Shown here piece after piece: positions 36,477 to 44,328 of a stretch of DNA of 64,000 bases. The DNA lies in contig DASSPH010000032.1 in assembly GCA_035699745.1 (NCBI GenBank), forward strand, positions 1 through 64,000, given 5' to 3'. Under the pieces are notes generated by a model. It was not told the origin of the DNA, did not search any database, and worked only from the letters and a program-made list of their open reading frames with translations. Origin of the DNA: Vicinamibacterales bacterium. GTDB lineage: Bacteria; Acidobacteriota; Vicinamibacteria; Vicinamibacterales; 2-12-FULL-66-21. The translations under genes and the position numbers were made by a program. Numbering within the stretch: the first letter of the stretch is position 1; every line of letters begins with the position of its first letter.

Positions 36477-37442
36477 CTAAGGAATATCGATCCACCGATC
36501 CCAGCGGTGCCGCCGGAGCTCGTCCATGACGGGGCCGTCGAGCGGCCGGCCGTCGCTGGCGGCGAGGTTCGCTTCGACGTGCTTCAACTTGCGCATGCCG
36601 GGGATCACCGTCGAGACCGCCGGATGCTGAAGGATGTGCCGCAGCGCCAGCTCCGGCATCGACATGCCGGCGGGAACCGCCGCGCGGAGCGCGGCAACGC
36701 GCTCGAGCGTGTTGCGCAGGTTCGGCTGCTGGAAATAGATGTTGCGGAAGTCGCCGGCGGGCCAGGTCGAGCCGGGCGTCAGCGTGTCGGTGAGGCTCCC
36801 CTCGTCGAACGGCACCCGCGCGATCACGGCGATGTCGCGGCGCTGGCACTCGGGAAACAGTTCGTCTTCCGGCGCCTGGTCGAAGACGTTGTAGACGACC
36901 TGGACGGCGTCGATGAGATCCGTCGCGAGCGCCTTCAGAACGTTGGCGGGCTGCCAGCGGTTGATGCTGATCCCGATGGCGCGGACCAGTCCTTCGCGTT
37001 TCAGATCGTCGACCGCGCGCTGCCACTCGTCGTCTTCGGCCCACGTGTCGCTCCACACGTGAAACTGCTGCAGGTCGACGGTCTCGAGATCCAGGTTGCG
37101 CAGGCTCTTCTCGGTGTACTCGCGGATGTAGTCGGCGGGGAAGACGTCGCGCAGCGGATATTCGGGCCGCGCCGGCCAGGTGCGGTTCTTCGGCGGAATC
37201 TTGGTGGCGGTGTAGAGGCGGGTCTTCGGGTGGCGCTTGAGGAGCCCGCCCAGCAGCTGCTCGCTGCGGCCGTCGCCGTAGGCCCAGGCGGTGTCGAAGA
37301 AGTTGCAGCCGAGGGCGACGGCGCGGTCGAGCGAGCCGGCGGATTCTTCGTCGTCCGACCCGGTCCAGCCGGCCATGCCCCACATGCCGTAGCCGATTTC
37401 GGAGACCTCCCACCCGGTCCGGCCAAATGTCCTATAGTGCAT
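36477..37442 (-). CDS. Aldo/keto reductase
   Basis: A 321-residue NADPH-dependent oxidoreductase with the (beta/alpha)8 aldo/keto reductase pattern. The start MHYRTFGRTGWEVSEIGYGMWG is typical. FFDTAWAYGDGRSEQLLG gives the catalytic Asp and Tyr, YTATKIPPKN the Lys, and LQQFHVWSDTW replaces the usual LHxxD region with the conserved His. VSTVIPGMRKLKHVEANL binds the cofactor phosphate. The substrate is unknown. It is transcribed towards the repeat array, which begins at its stop codon; a divergent gap of about 350 bases separates it from the PilZ gene. Confidence 0.9.
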   Translation of the reverse strand: MHYRTFGRTGWEVSEIGYGMWGMAGWTGSDDEESAGSLDRAVALGCNFFDTAWAYGDGRSEQLLGGLLKRHPKTRLYTATKIPPKNRTWPARPEYPLRDVFPADYIREYTEKSLRNLDLETVDLQQFHVWSDTWAEDDEWQRAVDDLKREGLVRAIGISINRWQPANVLKALATDLIDAVQVVYNVFDQAPEDELFPECQRRDIAVIARVPFDEGSLTDTLTPGSTWPAGDFRNIYFQQPNLRNTLERVAALRAAVPAGMSMPELALRHILQHPAVSTVIPGMRKLKHVEANLAASDGRPLDGPVMDELRRHRWDRWIDIP

Positions 37443-37495
37443 TGACCGATAATAGCCCGCGGAGTGGCGCCGACCCTTGCGACCCGCCGATTACG

Positions 37496-37519
37496 AAAGT
37501 CTCTCTTGAGGCAGACTTT
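37496..37519. promoter_or_regulatory. AAAGTC-N12-GACTTT palindrome, copy 1
   Basis: AAAGTCT (37496-37502) and AGACTTT (37513-37519) are perfect 7-base arms. The right arm overlaps the left arm of the terminator stem at 37510, so the two hairpins exclude each other in RNA, as in attenuators. A second copy with the shared 13-mer GCAGACTTTTGTC lies at 46176. Confidence 0.5.
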
Positions 37520-37532
37520 TGTCTGCCTTTTT
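37510..37532 (+). terminator. Orphan Rho-independent terminator
   Basis: GGCAGAC, loop TTTT, GTCTGCC, then five T. This is a compact, perfect intrinsic terminator pointing rightward, but no rightward gene ends before it. It would end a short RNA started between 37443 and about 37490, or attenuate the PilZ operon. Confidence 0.7.
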
Positions 37533-37795
37533 CGGCTCGCCGGCGGACAAAGGGGCTCCCGCCATCCGTCCCACAACCGGTCACCGCCGCTAAGTCCTTC
37601 TCTTCGGCCCCTTGACGACAAATTCGACATCCCAGAAGCGGACTAACGTCTACCCGGGCTGGCCGTGCCTTTGCACAACCACCCTCGGACCCGCGGCAGG
37701 CCTCCGCGGAGCCGGTTTCCTTAATCGAAATCACATCTTCGCCGTGCGGCCGCCCTTTGCCTGGGGACCGACCGCGCGGTATCGGCGGGACGTTT

Positions 37796-38146
37796 GTGAG
37801 GAGAAGTTTGGGCGACCGGCGCCGCGATGTGCGGTACGACATTCACGGGGATCTGCTGGCGACGTTCGACAGCACGCAACAGCTGCAGATCGCCAACATC
37901 GGCCTCGGGGGCGCGCTCGTGTACGCCCCGGCGCCGCTCCCGCTCCAGTCCGTGCACACCGCGCGGCTGGTGCTGGGCACCGACGAGAGCGACGTGCGGT
38001 TCTGCGTCCGCCACGTCGGCCCGGCGGAGGGATCCGAGCGGGTCTTCGTGGTGGGAGTGGAGTTCCTGGAGTTGTCGCGGGCGGCGATCTACGGGATCGA
38101 GCGCATGCTCGCGCAATCGGTCGACGGGCAGGTCGAGGAGCTATGA
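37796..38146 (+). CDS. PilZ-like c-di-GMP-binding domain protein 1
   Basis: A small PilZ-like protein of about 116 residues. The arginine motif RRDVR near the N-terminus fits RxxxR of PilZ domains. Further on, ANIGLGGALV takes the place of the (D/N)xSxxG motif, with Gly instead of Ser, so c-di-GMP affinity may be reduced. The start is uncertain: GTG at 37796 is used here, TTG at 37757 would lengthen it by 13 residues, and TTG at 37808 has AGGAG four bases upstream. The stop overlaps the next PilZ gene (ATGA). Both precede the sigma-54 activator and the exopolysaccharide export genes, suggesting c-di-GMP control of that module. Confidence 0.72.
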   Translation: MRRSLGDRRRDVRYDIHGDLLATFDSTQQLQIANIGLGGALVYAPAPLPLQSVHTARLVLGTDESDVRFCVRHVGPAEGSERVFVVGVEFLELSRAAIYGIERMLAQSVDGQVEEL

Positions 38147-38496
38147 CCATCAGCGACAGCGGAGGACCTCGCGACAAGCGCCAGAGCCGGCGCGTGGTGA
38201 CGCAGCAGTGCTATCTCCGCCTGCAGGTGCGGCTGCCGCTCCTGATGCGCGAGATCAGCGGCGGCGGCGCGATGCTCGAGTCGTCCGTCCCGGTCGCGCC
38301 CGAGAACTACGGCACGCTGCGGACCATGCTCGCGGCGCGCCCCTTCGAAACCCGCGTGCAGGTCTGCCGCGCCCATCCGGCGGCGGTCGATGCACGGAAG
38401 ACGAGCGTCAGCGTGGCGTTCAAGGACATGAGCCCGGACGCGAGCCAGGCCCTCAATCACTTTCTGAAGCTGGCGGCGCCGGAGCCGTACGCATAG
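38143..38496 (+). CDS. PilZ-like c-di-GMP-binding domain protein 2
   Basis: A 117-residue PilZ-like protein coupled to the previous gene by a 4-base overlap. RQSRR near residue 13 fits RxxxR, and REISGGGAMLES fits (D/N)xSxxG with Glu in the first position. The rest (VRLPLLMREISGGG, TRVQVCRAHPAAVD, VAFKDMSPDASQALNHFL) follows the expected beta-barrel and terminal helix pattern. It is probably a c-di-GMP-responsive adaptor for exopolysaccharide production, inferred from context. A 36-base gap separates it from the sigma-54 activator. Confidence 0.75.
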   Translation: MTISDSGGPRDKRQSRRVVTQQCYLRLQVRLPLLMREISGGGAMLESSVPVAPENYGTLRTMLAARPFETRVQVCRAHPAAVDARKTSVSVAFKDMSPDASQALNHFLKLAAPEPYA

Positions 38497-38532
38497 AGGA
38501 ACGTCGGCAACCCGTTTGACGGCATCAAGACG

Positions 38533-39612
38533 ATGAGCACAAGCGTCAGGCAGGCCCCAACTCACTTGATCGGCGACAGTCCCGCGATGCGGGATCTGAA
38601 GCTCGAGATCGAGCAGGTCGCGTCGTCCGACGCCAAGGTCCTGATCACCGGGGACAGCGGCGTCGGCAAGGAGCTGGTCGCCCAGGCCGTCCACACCCTG
38701 AGCGCGCGGGCGCACCGGCCGTTCCTGGCGGTCAACTGCGCCGGCATGCCCGAGACCCTGCTCGAGTCCGAGCTGTTCGGCCACACCAAGGGCAGCTTCA
38801 CCGGCGCCTACCGCGATCGCCCCGGCAAGCTCGAAATGGCCGACACCGGCACCGTCTTCCTCGACGAAATCGGCGAGATGACGCTGCGCATGCAGGGGCT
38901 GCTGCTGCGCTTTCTCGAGACCGGCGAACTGCAGAAGGTCGGCTCGGATCGGAACTCGACGCGCGTCAACGTCCGCGTCATCGCCGCGACGAACCGCAAC
39001 CTGCGCGAGATGGTGGCGCACGGCCAGTTCCGCGAGGATCTCTTCTACCGCTTGAACGTCGTCCAGCTCGTGGTGCCGTCGCTCTCCGAGCGCCGCGAAG
39101 ACATTCCGCAGCTGATCGAGCACTTCCTCAACCGCTTCAGCAACAACGGCAAGTACGTCGTCCGGCGGATGTCGCCGGAGGCCGAGGATCTGCTGCTCAA
39201 CTATCCGTGGCCCGGCAACGTCCGCGAGCTCGAGAACGTCGTGGAGCGTCTCGTCGTCACCGGACGCAACGAGACGGTGCAGCCCGACGACCTGCCGCTC
39301 GAGATTCGCGCGCACAACGGCATCTCGCTGCGGCCGAAGCGCGAGCGCCGCCGCACCGTCTCGGACGATCTCTTCAAGAAGATCGTCGACGATCGCGAAT
39401 CGTTCTGGACCGTGGTCTACCCGCGCTACATGCAGCGCGAGATCACCAAGAGCCAGGTCCGCGACGTCGTCCGCAAGGGGCTGGAGCAGTCGCGCGGCAA
39501 CTACAAGATCGTCGCGCGGATGTTCAACATGGACGAGAGCGAGTACAAGCGCTTCCTCAACTTCCTGCGGAAGCACGACTGCCAGCTTCCGTTCAAGGAT
39601 TACCGTCAGTAA
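38533..39612 (+). CDS. Sigma-54-dependent AAA+ activator lacking a sensor domain
   Basis: A 359-residue bacterial enhancer-binding protein consisting almost only of the AAA+ domain and a short C-terminal region. Walker A is GDSGVGKE (about residue 40), the sigma-54-contacting loop is GSFTGA (near 87) with Ser for Ala, Walker B is FLDEIGEM (about 112), and the sensor and arginine-finger region is ATNRNLREMVAHGQFREDLFYRLNV. No receiver or GAF domain precedes it. The last 60 residues (SQVRDVVRKGLEQSRGNYKIVARMFNMD) resemble a Fis-type helix-turn-helix. It lies directly upstream of the export genes and probably controls them. An outside signal, perhaps via the PilZ proteins, is inferred. Confidence 0.92.
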   Translation: MSTSVRQAPTHLIGDSPAMRDLKLEIEQVASSDAKVLITGDSGVGKELVAQAVHTLSARAHRPFLAVNCAGMPETLLESELFGHTKGSFTGAYRDRPGKLEMADTGTVFLDEIGEMTLRMQGLLLRFLETGELQKVGSDRNSTRVNVRVIAATNRNLREMVAHGQFREDLFYRLNVVQLVVPSLSERREDIPQLIEHFLNRFSNNGKYVVRRMSPEAEDLLLNYPWPGNVRELENVVERLVVTGRNETVQPDDLPLEIRAHNGISLRPKRERRRTVSDDLFKKIVDDRESFWTVVYPRYMQREITKSQVRDVVRKGLEQSRGNYKIVARMFNMDESEYKRFLNFLRKHDCQLPFKDYRQ

Positions 39613-39628
39613 CAAGCAAGGCACTCCC

Positions 39629-40252
39629 ATGAAGTCACTGCACATTCGGGCCTGGCTGCTCGCGGCCATGCTGGCCTGCGGCGTTGTCTCCTTCGCGCAG
39701 GCGCCGGCGCCGCGGCCGGCGGATCCGGCGGCCCCCCCGCCGAACGTCGTCGCCGGCGTCGAGGTGCCCGAGCACTACGTCATCGGTCCGGGCGACGTGC
39801 TCGGCGTCGTGTTCTGGCGCGAGAAGGAACTGTCGGGCGACGTCGCCGTGCTCCCCGACGGGCGCATCACGCTGCCGCTGCTCAACGAGATCCCCGCGGC
39901 CGGCCTCACTCCCGAGCAGCTGCGCAACCAGCTGGTGGAAGCGGCGCGCCAGTTCGTGAAGGATCCCACCGCGACGGTGGTCGTCCGGCAGGTGAACAGC
40001 CGCCGCGTCTTCGTCACCGGCATGGTGGCGAAGCCGGGACAGTACCCTCTCTACCAGACCATGACCGTGCTCCAGTTGATCGCCACCGCCGGCGGCCTGC
40101 TCGAGTACGCGAAAGGCGACGAGATCGTCATCATCCGCCGCGAGCCCGGGCAGATGGTCAGCTTCTCCTTCAACTACAAAGACGTGATGAAGAAGAAGAA
40201 CCTGCACCAGAACATCGACCTGAAGCCCGGCGACACGGTCGTGGTCCCGTGA
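39629..40252 (+). CDS. Polysaccharide export protein (Wza-like, Poly_export plus SLBB)
   Basis: A 207-residue exported protein with a signal peptide (residues 1-24). The Poly_export domain starts at YVIGPGDVLGVVFWREKELS and continues through VLPDGRITLPLLNEI and LTPEQLRNQL. The SLBB-like domain (RRVFVTGMVAKPGQYPLYQT) follows, ending LKPGDTVVVP. It lacks the C-terminal outer-membrane helix of Wza and has no lipobox, so the channel through the outer membrane may be formed together with the beta-barrel encoded next. AAGG before the ATG is the ribosome binding site. Its stop overlaps the next start. Confidence 0.9.
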   Translation: MKSLHIRAWLLAAMLACGVVSFAQAPAPRPADPAAPPPNVVAGVEVPEHYVIGPGDVLGVVFWREKELSGDVAVLPDGRITLPLLNEIPAAGLTPEQLRNQLVEAARQFVKDPTATVVVRQVNSRRVFVTGMVAKPGQYPLYQTMTVLQLIATAGGLLEYAKGDEIVIIRREPGQMVSFSFNYKDVMKKKNLHQNIDLKPGDTVVVP

Positions 40253-41574
40253 GACGCCAGCTCGCCGTGCTCGCGGGTGCGGCTCTGATCTGCGCCGCGG
40301 CCGCCGCGCCGGCGTCCGCGCAGGTCATCCCCACCCGTCCGTTCCCGGGGCTCTTCGGGAGCGGCGATCCGGCGAAGAGCGTCACGCAGGTCGACTTCGT
40401 CTCGTTCCTCGCCGGCGGCCGCGACGTCGCGACCACGTCGCTCGACGACGGCGCGCTCGGGACGAGCCGCAGCGAAACGGGCTTCGGCAACCTCGTGCTG
40501 CGCGGCCGGCTCGCGCATCAGGGGCGCCGCACCAGATTCGGCAGCTACGCGTCCGGCACCACGTCGTATTACTCGCGTGCCGGCGGCGAGCGCACGCCGT
40601 TCAGCTTCTCCGGCGGCGCGACCTTCAGCGGATCGGTCGGGCGCTACGGCTCGTTCGCGCTGCGGCAGACCGTCTTCTATTCCCCGTACTATGTCGTCGG
40701 CGCGGTCTCGACCGAGACCGCCGACGGGCCGGAAGCCGAGACGGAAGTGAGTCCCGACGCCGACAGCAGCGTCGACCCGCGGGTCGATCAGCGCGTGACG
40801 CGGCTGTCGACGACGGGCTACGCCAGCGCGGCGTCGATCGGCCGTCGCGTGGGACGCGACGGGTCGCTGTTCACCTCGTACCGCCTGCACTACGTCGACT
40901 ATGCGGAACGGGCGCCCGATCTGCTCGCGCACGCGCCGCGCGGCGGCTACCGGCATCGCTTCAGCCGGTACGCGTCGTTCGTCGCCAGCTACGGACTGAC
41001 GGCGTACGAGTACCGCCATTCCGGCTACGGGCGGCTCGCGAGCCACAACATCGGGCTCGGCCTGGGCTACAACCGACCGCTGTCGGCCTGGCGTCATACC
41101 ACCGTGGGCTTCAACGTCGGCACGGCGCTGATTGACGACGGACGCTTCACCCGCGCGTATCTCACCGGCAACGGGCGGATCTACCGGCGCTTCGCGCGCA
41201 CGTGGATCGGCGGCCTCACCTATCTCCGCGCGCAGCAGGTCCTCGAAGGATTCGTCGCGCCGTTCTTCACCTTCTCCGACACGATCGCCGGATCGTTCTC
41301 CGGCGATCTCGGGCGCGGCGTGGCGCTCTCGGGCCGGCTGGCGTACTCGCACAGCCGCTTCACGTTCGACGAGCTGGAGAACACGTTCGACACCCTCGCC
41401 GCGACGACCCGGCTGCGCGTGCCGGTGGTGTCGATGCTCTCGGCCTACGTCGAGGCGTACTACGCGGAGCACGATTTTCAGCGGCGGCTCGGTCTCCTGC
41501 AGGGGATCCCGGCGTCGCTCGAGCGGTTCGGGACGCGCGCCGGCGTGACGCTGTCGGTGCCGGTCTACAGGTAA
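40249..41574 (+). CDS. Outer-membrane beta-barrel of the exopolysaccharide module
   Basis: A 441-residue exported protein starting at GTG in a 4-base overlap with the preceding stop. It has a signal peptide (to PASAQ near residue 25) and then alternating amphipathic strands rich in Tyr, Arg, Gly and Ser, for example GRLAHQGRRTRFGSYASGTT, YRLHYVDYAERA and VSMLSAYVEAYYAEHDFQRR. The repeated strand pattern to the very C-terminus indicates a barrel. Proteins of this kind accompany Wza-like exporters without their own membrane helix and may form the outer pore. No named family can be assigned with certainty. Confidence 0.78.
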   Translation: MRRQLAVLAGAALICAAAAAPASAQVIPTRPFPGLFGSGDPAKSVTQVDFVSFLAGGRDVATTSLDDGALGTSRSETGFGNLVLRGRLAHQGRRTRFGSYASGTTSYYSRAGGERTPFSFSGGATFSGSVGRYGSFALRQTVFYSPYYVVGAVSTETADGPEAETEVSPDADSSVDPRVDQRVTRLSTTGYASAASIGRRVGRDGSLFTSYRLHYVDYAERAPDLLAHAPRGGYRHRFSRYASFVASYGLTAYEYRHSGYGRLASHNIGLGLGYNRPLSAWRHTTVGFNVGTALIDDGRFTRAYLTGNGRIYRRFARTWIGGLTYLRAQQVLEGFVAPFFTFSDTIAGSFSGDLGRGVALSGRLAYSHSRFTFDELENTFDTLAATTRLRVPVVSMLSAYVEAYYAEHDFQRRLGLLQGIPASLERFGTRAGVTLSVPVYR

Positions 41575-41577
41575 GTT

Positions 41578-43131
41578 ATGGTTCCAGGCCGCCGTTACAA
41601 CGTCCAGTACGCGGTGCGATCGCTGCGGCGATCGTGGTGGATGCTGGTCGCGCCGCTGGTGATCTTCGGCACCATCGCCATCGTCGTCGCGAAGGCGCTG
41701 CCCGACGTGTATTACGCGCAGGGCGTCGTGCGCATCGTGCCGCCGCGCGTGTCGGAGGCCTACGTCAAGGGGGCGGCGACGGTCGGCATCCCGGAACGCG
41801 TGGCCACCGCGCGCGCGCAAATCCTCACCAACGATCGGCTGAAGGCGCTCGTTCAGGAGTTCGACATCTACCCGCTGATGCGTCATCGCGTCCCCGAGGA
41901 CGTGATGCTCAGCTGGCTGCGCTCCAGCGTCCGCGTCAATCTGGTGAGCGCCGATGTCTTCACGGTCGGGTACTTCGGCTACAGCAAGCAGCGCGTCGAG
42001 AAGGTGGCCGGGCGCCTCACGGCGCAGATGGTCGAGGAGACGGCGAAGCAGCGCGCGACGCTGACCGACAACCAGGGACAGTTCCTCGAGACCGAGCTCG
42101 AGAACGCGCGCAAGCGCCTCGAAGAGCACGAGCAGAAAGTCGCCGAGTTCCGCCGCCGCTACGCGGGTCAGCTGCCGACACAGGTCGACGCCAACCTGAA
42201 GCTGATGCAGGGGGCGAGCACGGAGCTGCAGAGCAACGAGGACGCGCTGGCGAAGGACCGCGCCCGCCGCGACGATCTGAACCGTCAGCTCGACGCCGCC
42301 ACTGCCAAACCCGCGTTGGTGACGGGTGATGCGCTCGACCCCGAGATCCCGGATCCGCCGGCCGGCGATCCGACCGCGACGCTGCCGCCGGGGCCGCCGT
42401 CACAGCAGCTGCGCCAGGCGCGGGCGCTGCGCGCCCGTTTGGCGCGCCGGCTCACCGCCGAGCACCCCGACATGGTGGCGCTGGATCGCTTCATCGTCCA
42501 GGCCGAGAAGGTCGCGATCGCCGCGGCCCAGGGTGACCCGGCCGCGCCAGCCGGCGATTCGGCGTCGCGCGTCACCCAGCTCCGGACTGAGCTCAAGACG
42601 CTGGACGCGCAGATCAGCGCCCGGGAATCGACGTCGAAGCGGCTGCGCGAGGCGATGGCGGTGTATCGCACCCGCGTCGACCTGGTGCCGGAGCGCGAGG
42701 CCGAATGGATGCGGCTCACGCGCGACTACAACACCCTGAACGGCGTCTACTCCGGCCTGCTCGCCAAGCGCGAGGAATCGCGGATCGCCGCGAACGTCGA
42801 TCGCCAGGCGGTCGGCGAACAGGTGCAGGTGCTCGACACGCCCAAGCGCCCGACCAGGCCGGTGAGCCCGAACCGCCGCGCCATCGGCTTGATCGGCGTC
42901 GGACTGGGCGCCGGTCTCGGCCTCGGCCTGCTCCTGCTCCGCGAGCTGACGGACCGGACGATCCGCGCGGAAGAGGAAGTGCTCGCCGCGCTGAACCTGC
43001 CGGTCGTCGGACTGGTCCCGAAAATCGTGACCGCACCGGAACGGCGCCAGCTGCGCCGCCGCCGGCTGCTCTGGTCATTTGCCGCCATCGTGCTCTGTGT
43101 CGGGCTCGCGGCCCTGCGGTGGAACGGATAA
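41578..43131 (+). CDS. Wzz/GNVR-type chain-length determinant protein
   Basis: A 517-residue inner-membrane polysaccharide co-polymerase. Wzz topology is evident: an N-terminal membrane helix (SWWMLVAPLVIFGTIAIVV, near residue 25), a long periplasmic coiled-coil (about 140-400, with ELENARKRLEEHEQKVAEFR), a GNVR-like region (LLAKREESRIAANVDRQAV), the proline-rich PKRPTRPVSPNR, and a second helix (IGVGLGAGLGLGLLLL). A third hydrophobic segment (WSFAAIVLCVGLAAL) ends the protein. It sets polymer length together with the tyrosine kinase encoded next, which lies four bases downstream. Confidence 0.9.
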   Translation: MVPGRRYNVQYAVRSLRRSWWMLVAPLVIFGTIAIVVAKALPDVYYAQGVVRIVPPRVSEAYVKGAATVGIPERVATARAQILTNDRLKALVQEFDIYPLMRHRVPEDVMLSWLRSSVRVNLVSADVFTVGYFGYSKQRVEKVAGRLTAQMVEETAKQRATLTDNQGQFLETELENARKRLEEHEQKVAEFRRRYAGQLPTQVDANLKLMQGASTELQSNEDALAKDRARRDDLNRQLDAATAKPALVTGDALDPEIPDPPAGDPTATLPPGPPSQQLRQARALRARLARRLTAEHPDMVALDRFIVQAEKVAIAAAQGDPAAPAGDSASRVTQLRTELKTLDAQISARESTSKRLREAMAVYRTRVDLVPEREAEWMRLTRDYNTLNGVYSGLLAKREESRIAANVDRQAVGEQVQVLDTPKRPTRPVSPNRRAIGLIGVGLGAGLGLGLLLLRELTDRTIRAEEEVLAALNLPVVGLVPKIVTAPERRQLRRRRLLWSFAAIVLCVGLAALRWNG

Positions 43132-43135
43132 GACG

Positions 43136-44182
43136 ATGGCACTGTTCGAGAAGCCTTTTCGCTACGTGCCGCCTGCGGATCCGGCCGAGGCGTCCAACGC
43201 GGACGTCGCCGTCGTCGATTCGGTGATGGCTGCGGACCCCGCTCCCGCGTCCGGCGCGTCGCTGGCGCCCGAGCCTGAGGCGCCGAGCGCGGCCGCCGCG
43301 GCGCCCGCGGTCGAACCGGCGCCAGATCCGGTCGCCGCCGTTCCGGCGCCTGCCGCTGTTCCGCCCTCCGCGCTGATCACGCCGGCGCCGCGTCCCTCCG
43401 CGATCGTTACCGTCGAGGAACACGGGCTGCGGCCGGCAGGCGAGCCCGGTGCGTTGGTCGAGTTCTCGCGGATCGTCCCGCGCGAGACCAAGACGTCGGG
43501 TCCGCTCGACATGCAGCGCCTGATCAACGTGATCGACGAGTCGGATCCGGTGCTCGATCAGCTGCGCAGCCTCGCCGCCAGCCTGCACCAGGCGCGCACC
43601 GGACGCGAGCTCAAGGTCATCGCCGTGACCAGTTCGGTGAGCGGCGAAGGCAAGACGCTGCTCGCCGCGAACCTCGCATTGACGCTCACGCGCTCGTACA
43701 TGCGGCAGGTCCTGATGATCGACGCGGACTTGCGGCGGCCCAACCTGCACCGCCTGTTCGGCACGCCGTCGAACGACGGCATCCGCGGCGCGCTCGACGC
43801 GGTGCGCGAGGGCAGGCCGGTTTCGGTGCAGGAAGTGGCGCCGCGTCTCGCGCTGCTGCCCGCCGGCAAGCCGGTGCGCGATCCGATCTCCGTGCTGGCA
43901 TCCGACGCGATGCAGCGGCTGGTCGCGAGCGCGACGTCCGCGTTCGACTGGGTGATCGTCGACACCCCTCCCGTCGGGATGCTCCCCGACGTCGGGCTCC
44001 TCAGCACGCTGTCGGACGCGGTGCTGCTCGTCGTCGAGGCGGGCCGGGCCCGCTACGATCTGGTGCAGCGGACGGTCGAGTCGATCGGGGCGGATCGCAT
44101 CTTCGGGGTGGTTCTGAACAAGGTCCCCGAGCACGAAATCGTTTCCGCCTACGGCATGCACTATTACGCGCCGTACCGGTAG
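43136..44182 (+). CDS. CpsD/CapB-type bacterial tyrosine kinase
   Basis: A 348-residue BY-kinase. After a long Ala/Pro-rich N-terminal region (to about residue 100) come the Walker A motif SVSGEGKT (about 166-174), Walker A' VLMIDADLRRPNL and Walker B VIVDTPPVG. The C-terminus YGMHYYAPYR has the tyrosine cluster that is autophosphorylated. Split kinase and Wzz genes, as here, are the Firmicutes-style arrangement; the kinase cycle controls polymer export. ATG at 43136 follows the Wzz stop by four bases; an upstream in-frame ATG at 43079 lies inside the Wzz gene. No glycosyltransferases follow: the polyketide cluster begins after a 146-base gap. Confidence 0.9.
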   Translation: MALFEKPFRYVPPADPAEASNADVAVVDSVMAADPAPASGASLAPEPEAPSAAAAAPAVEPAPDPVAAVPAPAAVPPSALITPAPRPSAIVTVEEHGLRPAGEPGALVEFSRIVPRETKTSGPLDMQRLINVIDESDPVLDQLRSLAASLHQARTGRELKVIAVTSSVSGEGKTLLAANLALTLTRSYMRQVLMIDADLRRPNLHRLFGTPSNDGIRGALDAVREGRPVSVQEVAPRLALLPAGKPVRDPISVLASDAMQRLVASATSAFDWVIVDTPPVGMLPDVGLLSTLSDAVLLVVEAGRARYDLVQRTVESIGADRIFGVVLNKVPEHEIVSAYGMHYYAPYR

Positions 44183-44196
44183 TAGTCTGGGTGACT

Positions 44197-44226
44197 AAAG
44201 TCTCCCTTTCGGCGGATTAAAGTCGT
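44197..44226. promoter_or_regulatory. AAAGTC palindrome relative, copy 3 (imperfect)
   Basis: In the gap between kinase and thioesterase, AAAGTCTCCC (44197-44206) is followed by TTTCGGCGGATTAAAGTC. It resembles the copies at 37496 and 46176, but the second AAAGTC is in direct orientation and the hairpin has mismatches. Confidence 0.3.
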
Positions 44227-44275
44227 CGAGCGCCCGAAGGCGCGGCGGTTTCGTCCGCGTTCGGGGGCGGTTCCG

Positions 44276-44290
44276 TGGCGTAGCTCTTGA
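44276..44290 (+). promoter_or_regulatory. Possible sigma-54 promoter before the thioesterase
   Basis: TGGC (44276-44279), seven bases, TTGA (44287-44290): the -24/-12 spacing is right and the -24 half good, but -12 reads TTGA not TTGC. It is of interest because a sigma-54 activator is encoded 5 kb upstream. Weak on its own. Confidence 0.22.
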
Positions 44291-44328
44291 AATACCCGCC
44301 TCATCTGATGCCGAAGGGGGATTCTCGC

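Larger units (their letters stand above)
37443..37795. other. Gene-free region before the PilZ genes
   Basis: This 353-base region has no convincing gene. It contains the 24-base palindrome (37496-37519), an intrinsic terminator (37510-37532) with no gene before it, and a further stem at about 37686-37714 (CGG/CCGCGG arms with a 2x2 internal loop). That is enough structure for a small RNA or a leader controlling the genes at 37796. No recognised riboswitch core is seen. Confidence 0.4.

Noticed and set aside
37640-37750. c-di-GMP (GEMM) riboswitch before the PilZ genes
   Set aside because: A GC-rich stem exists, but I could not find the conserved GEMM core in either orientation.
44287-44328. 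TTG or ATG start for the thioesterase upstream of 44329
   Set aside because: No ribosome binding site before either, whereas GTG 44329 has GAAGGGGGA at the correct distance.
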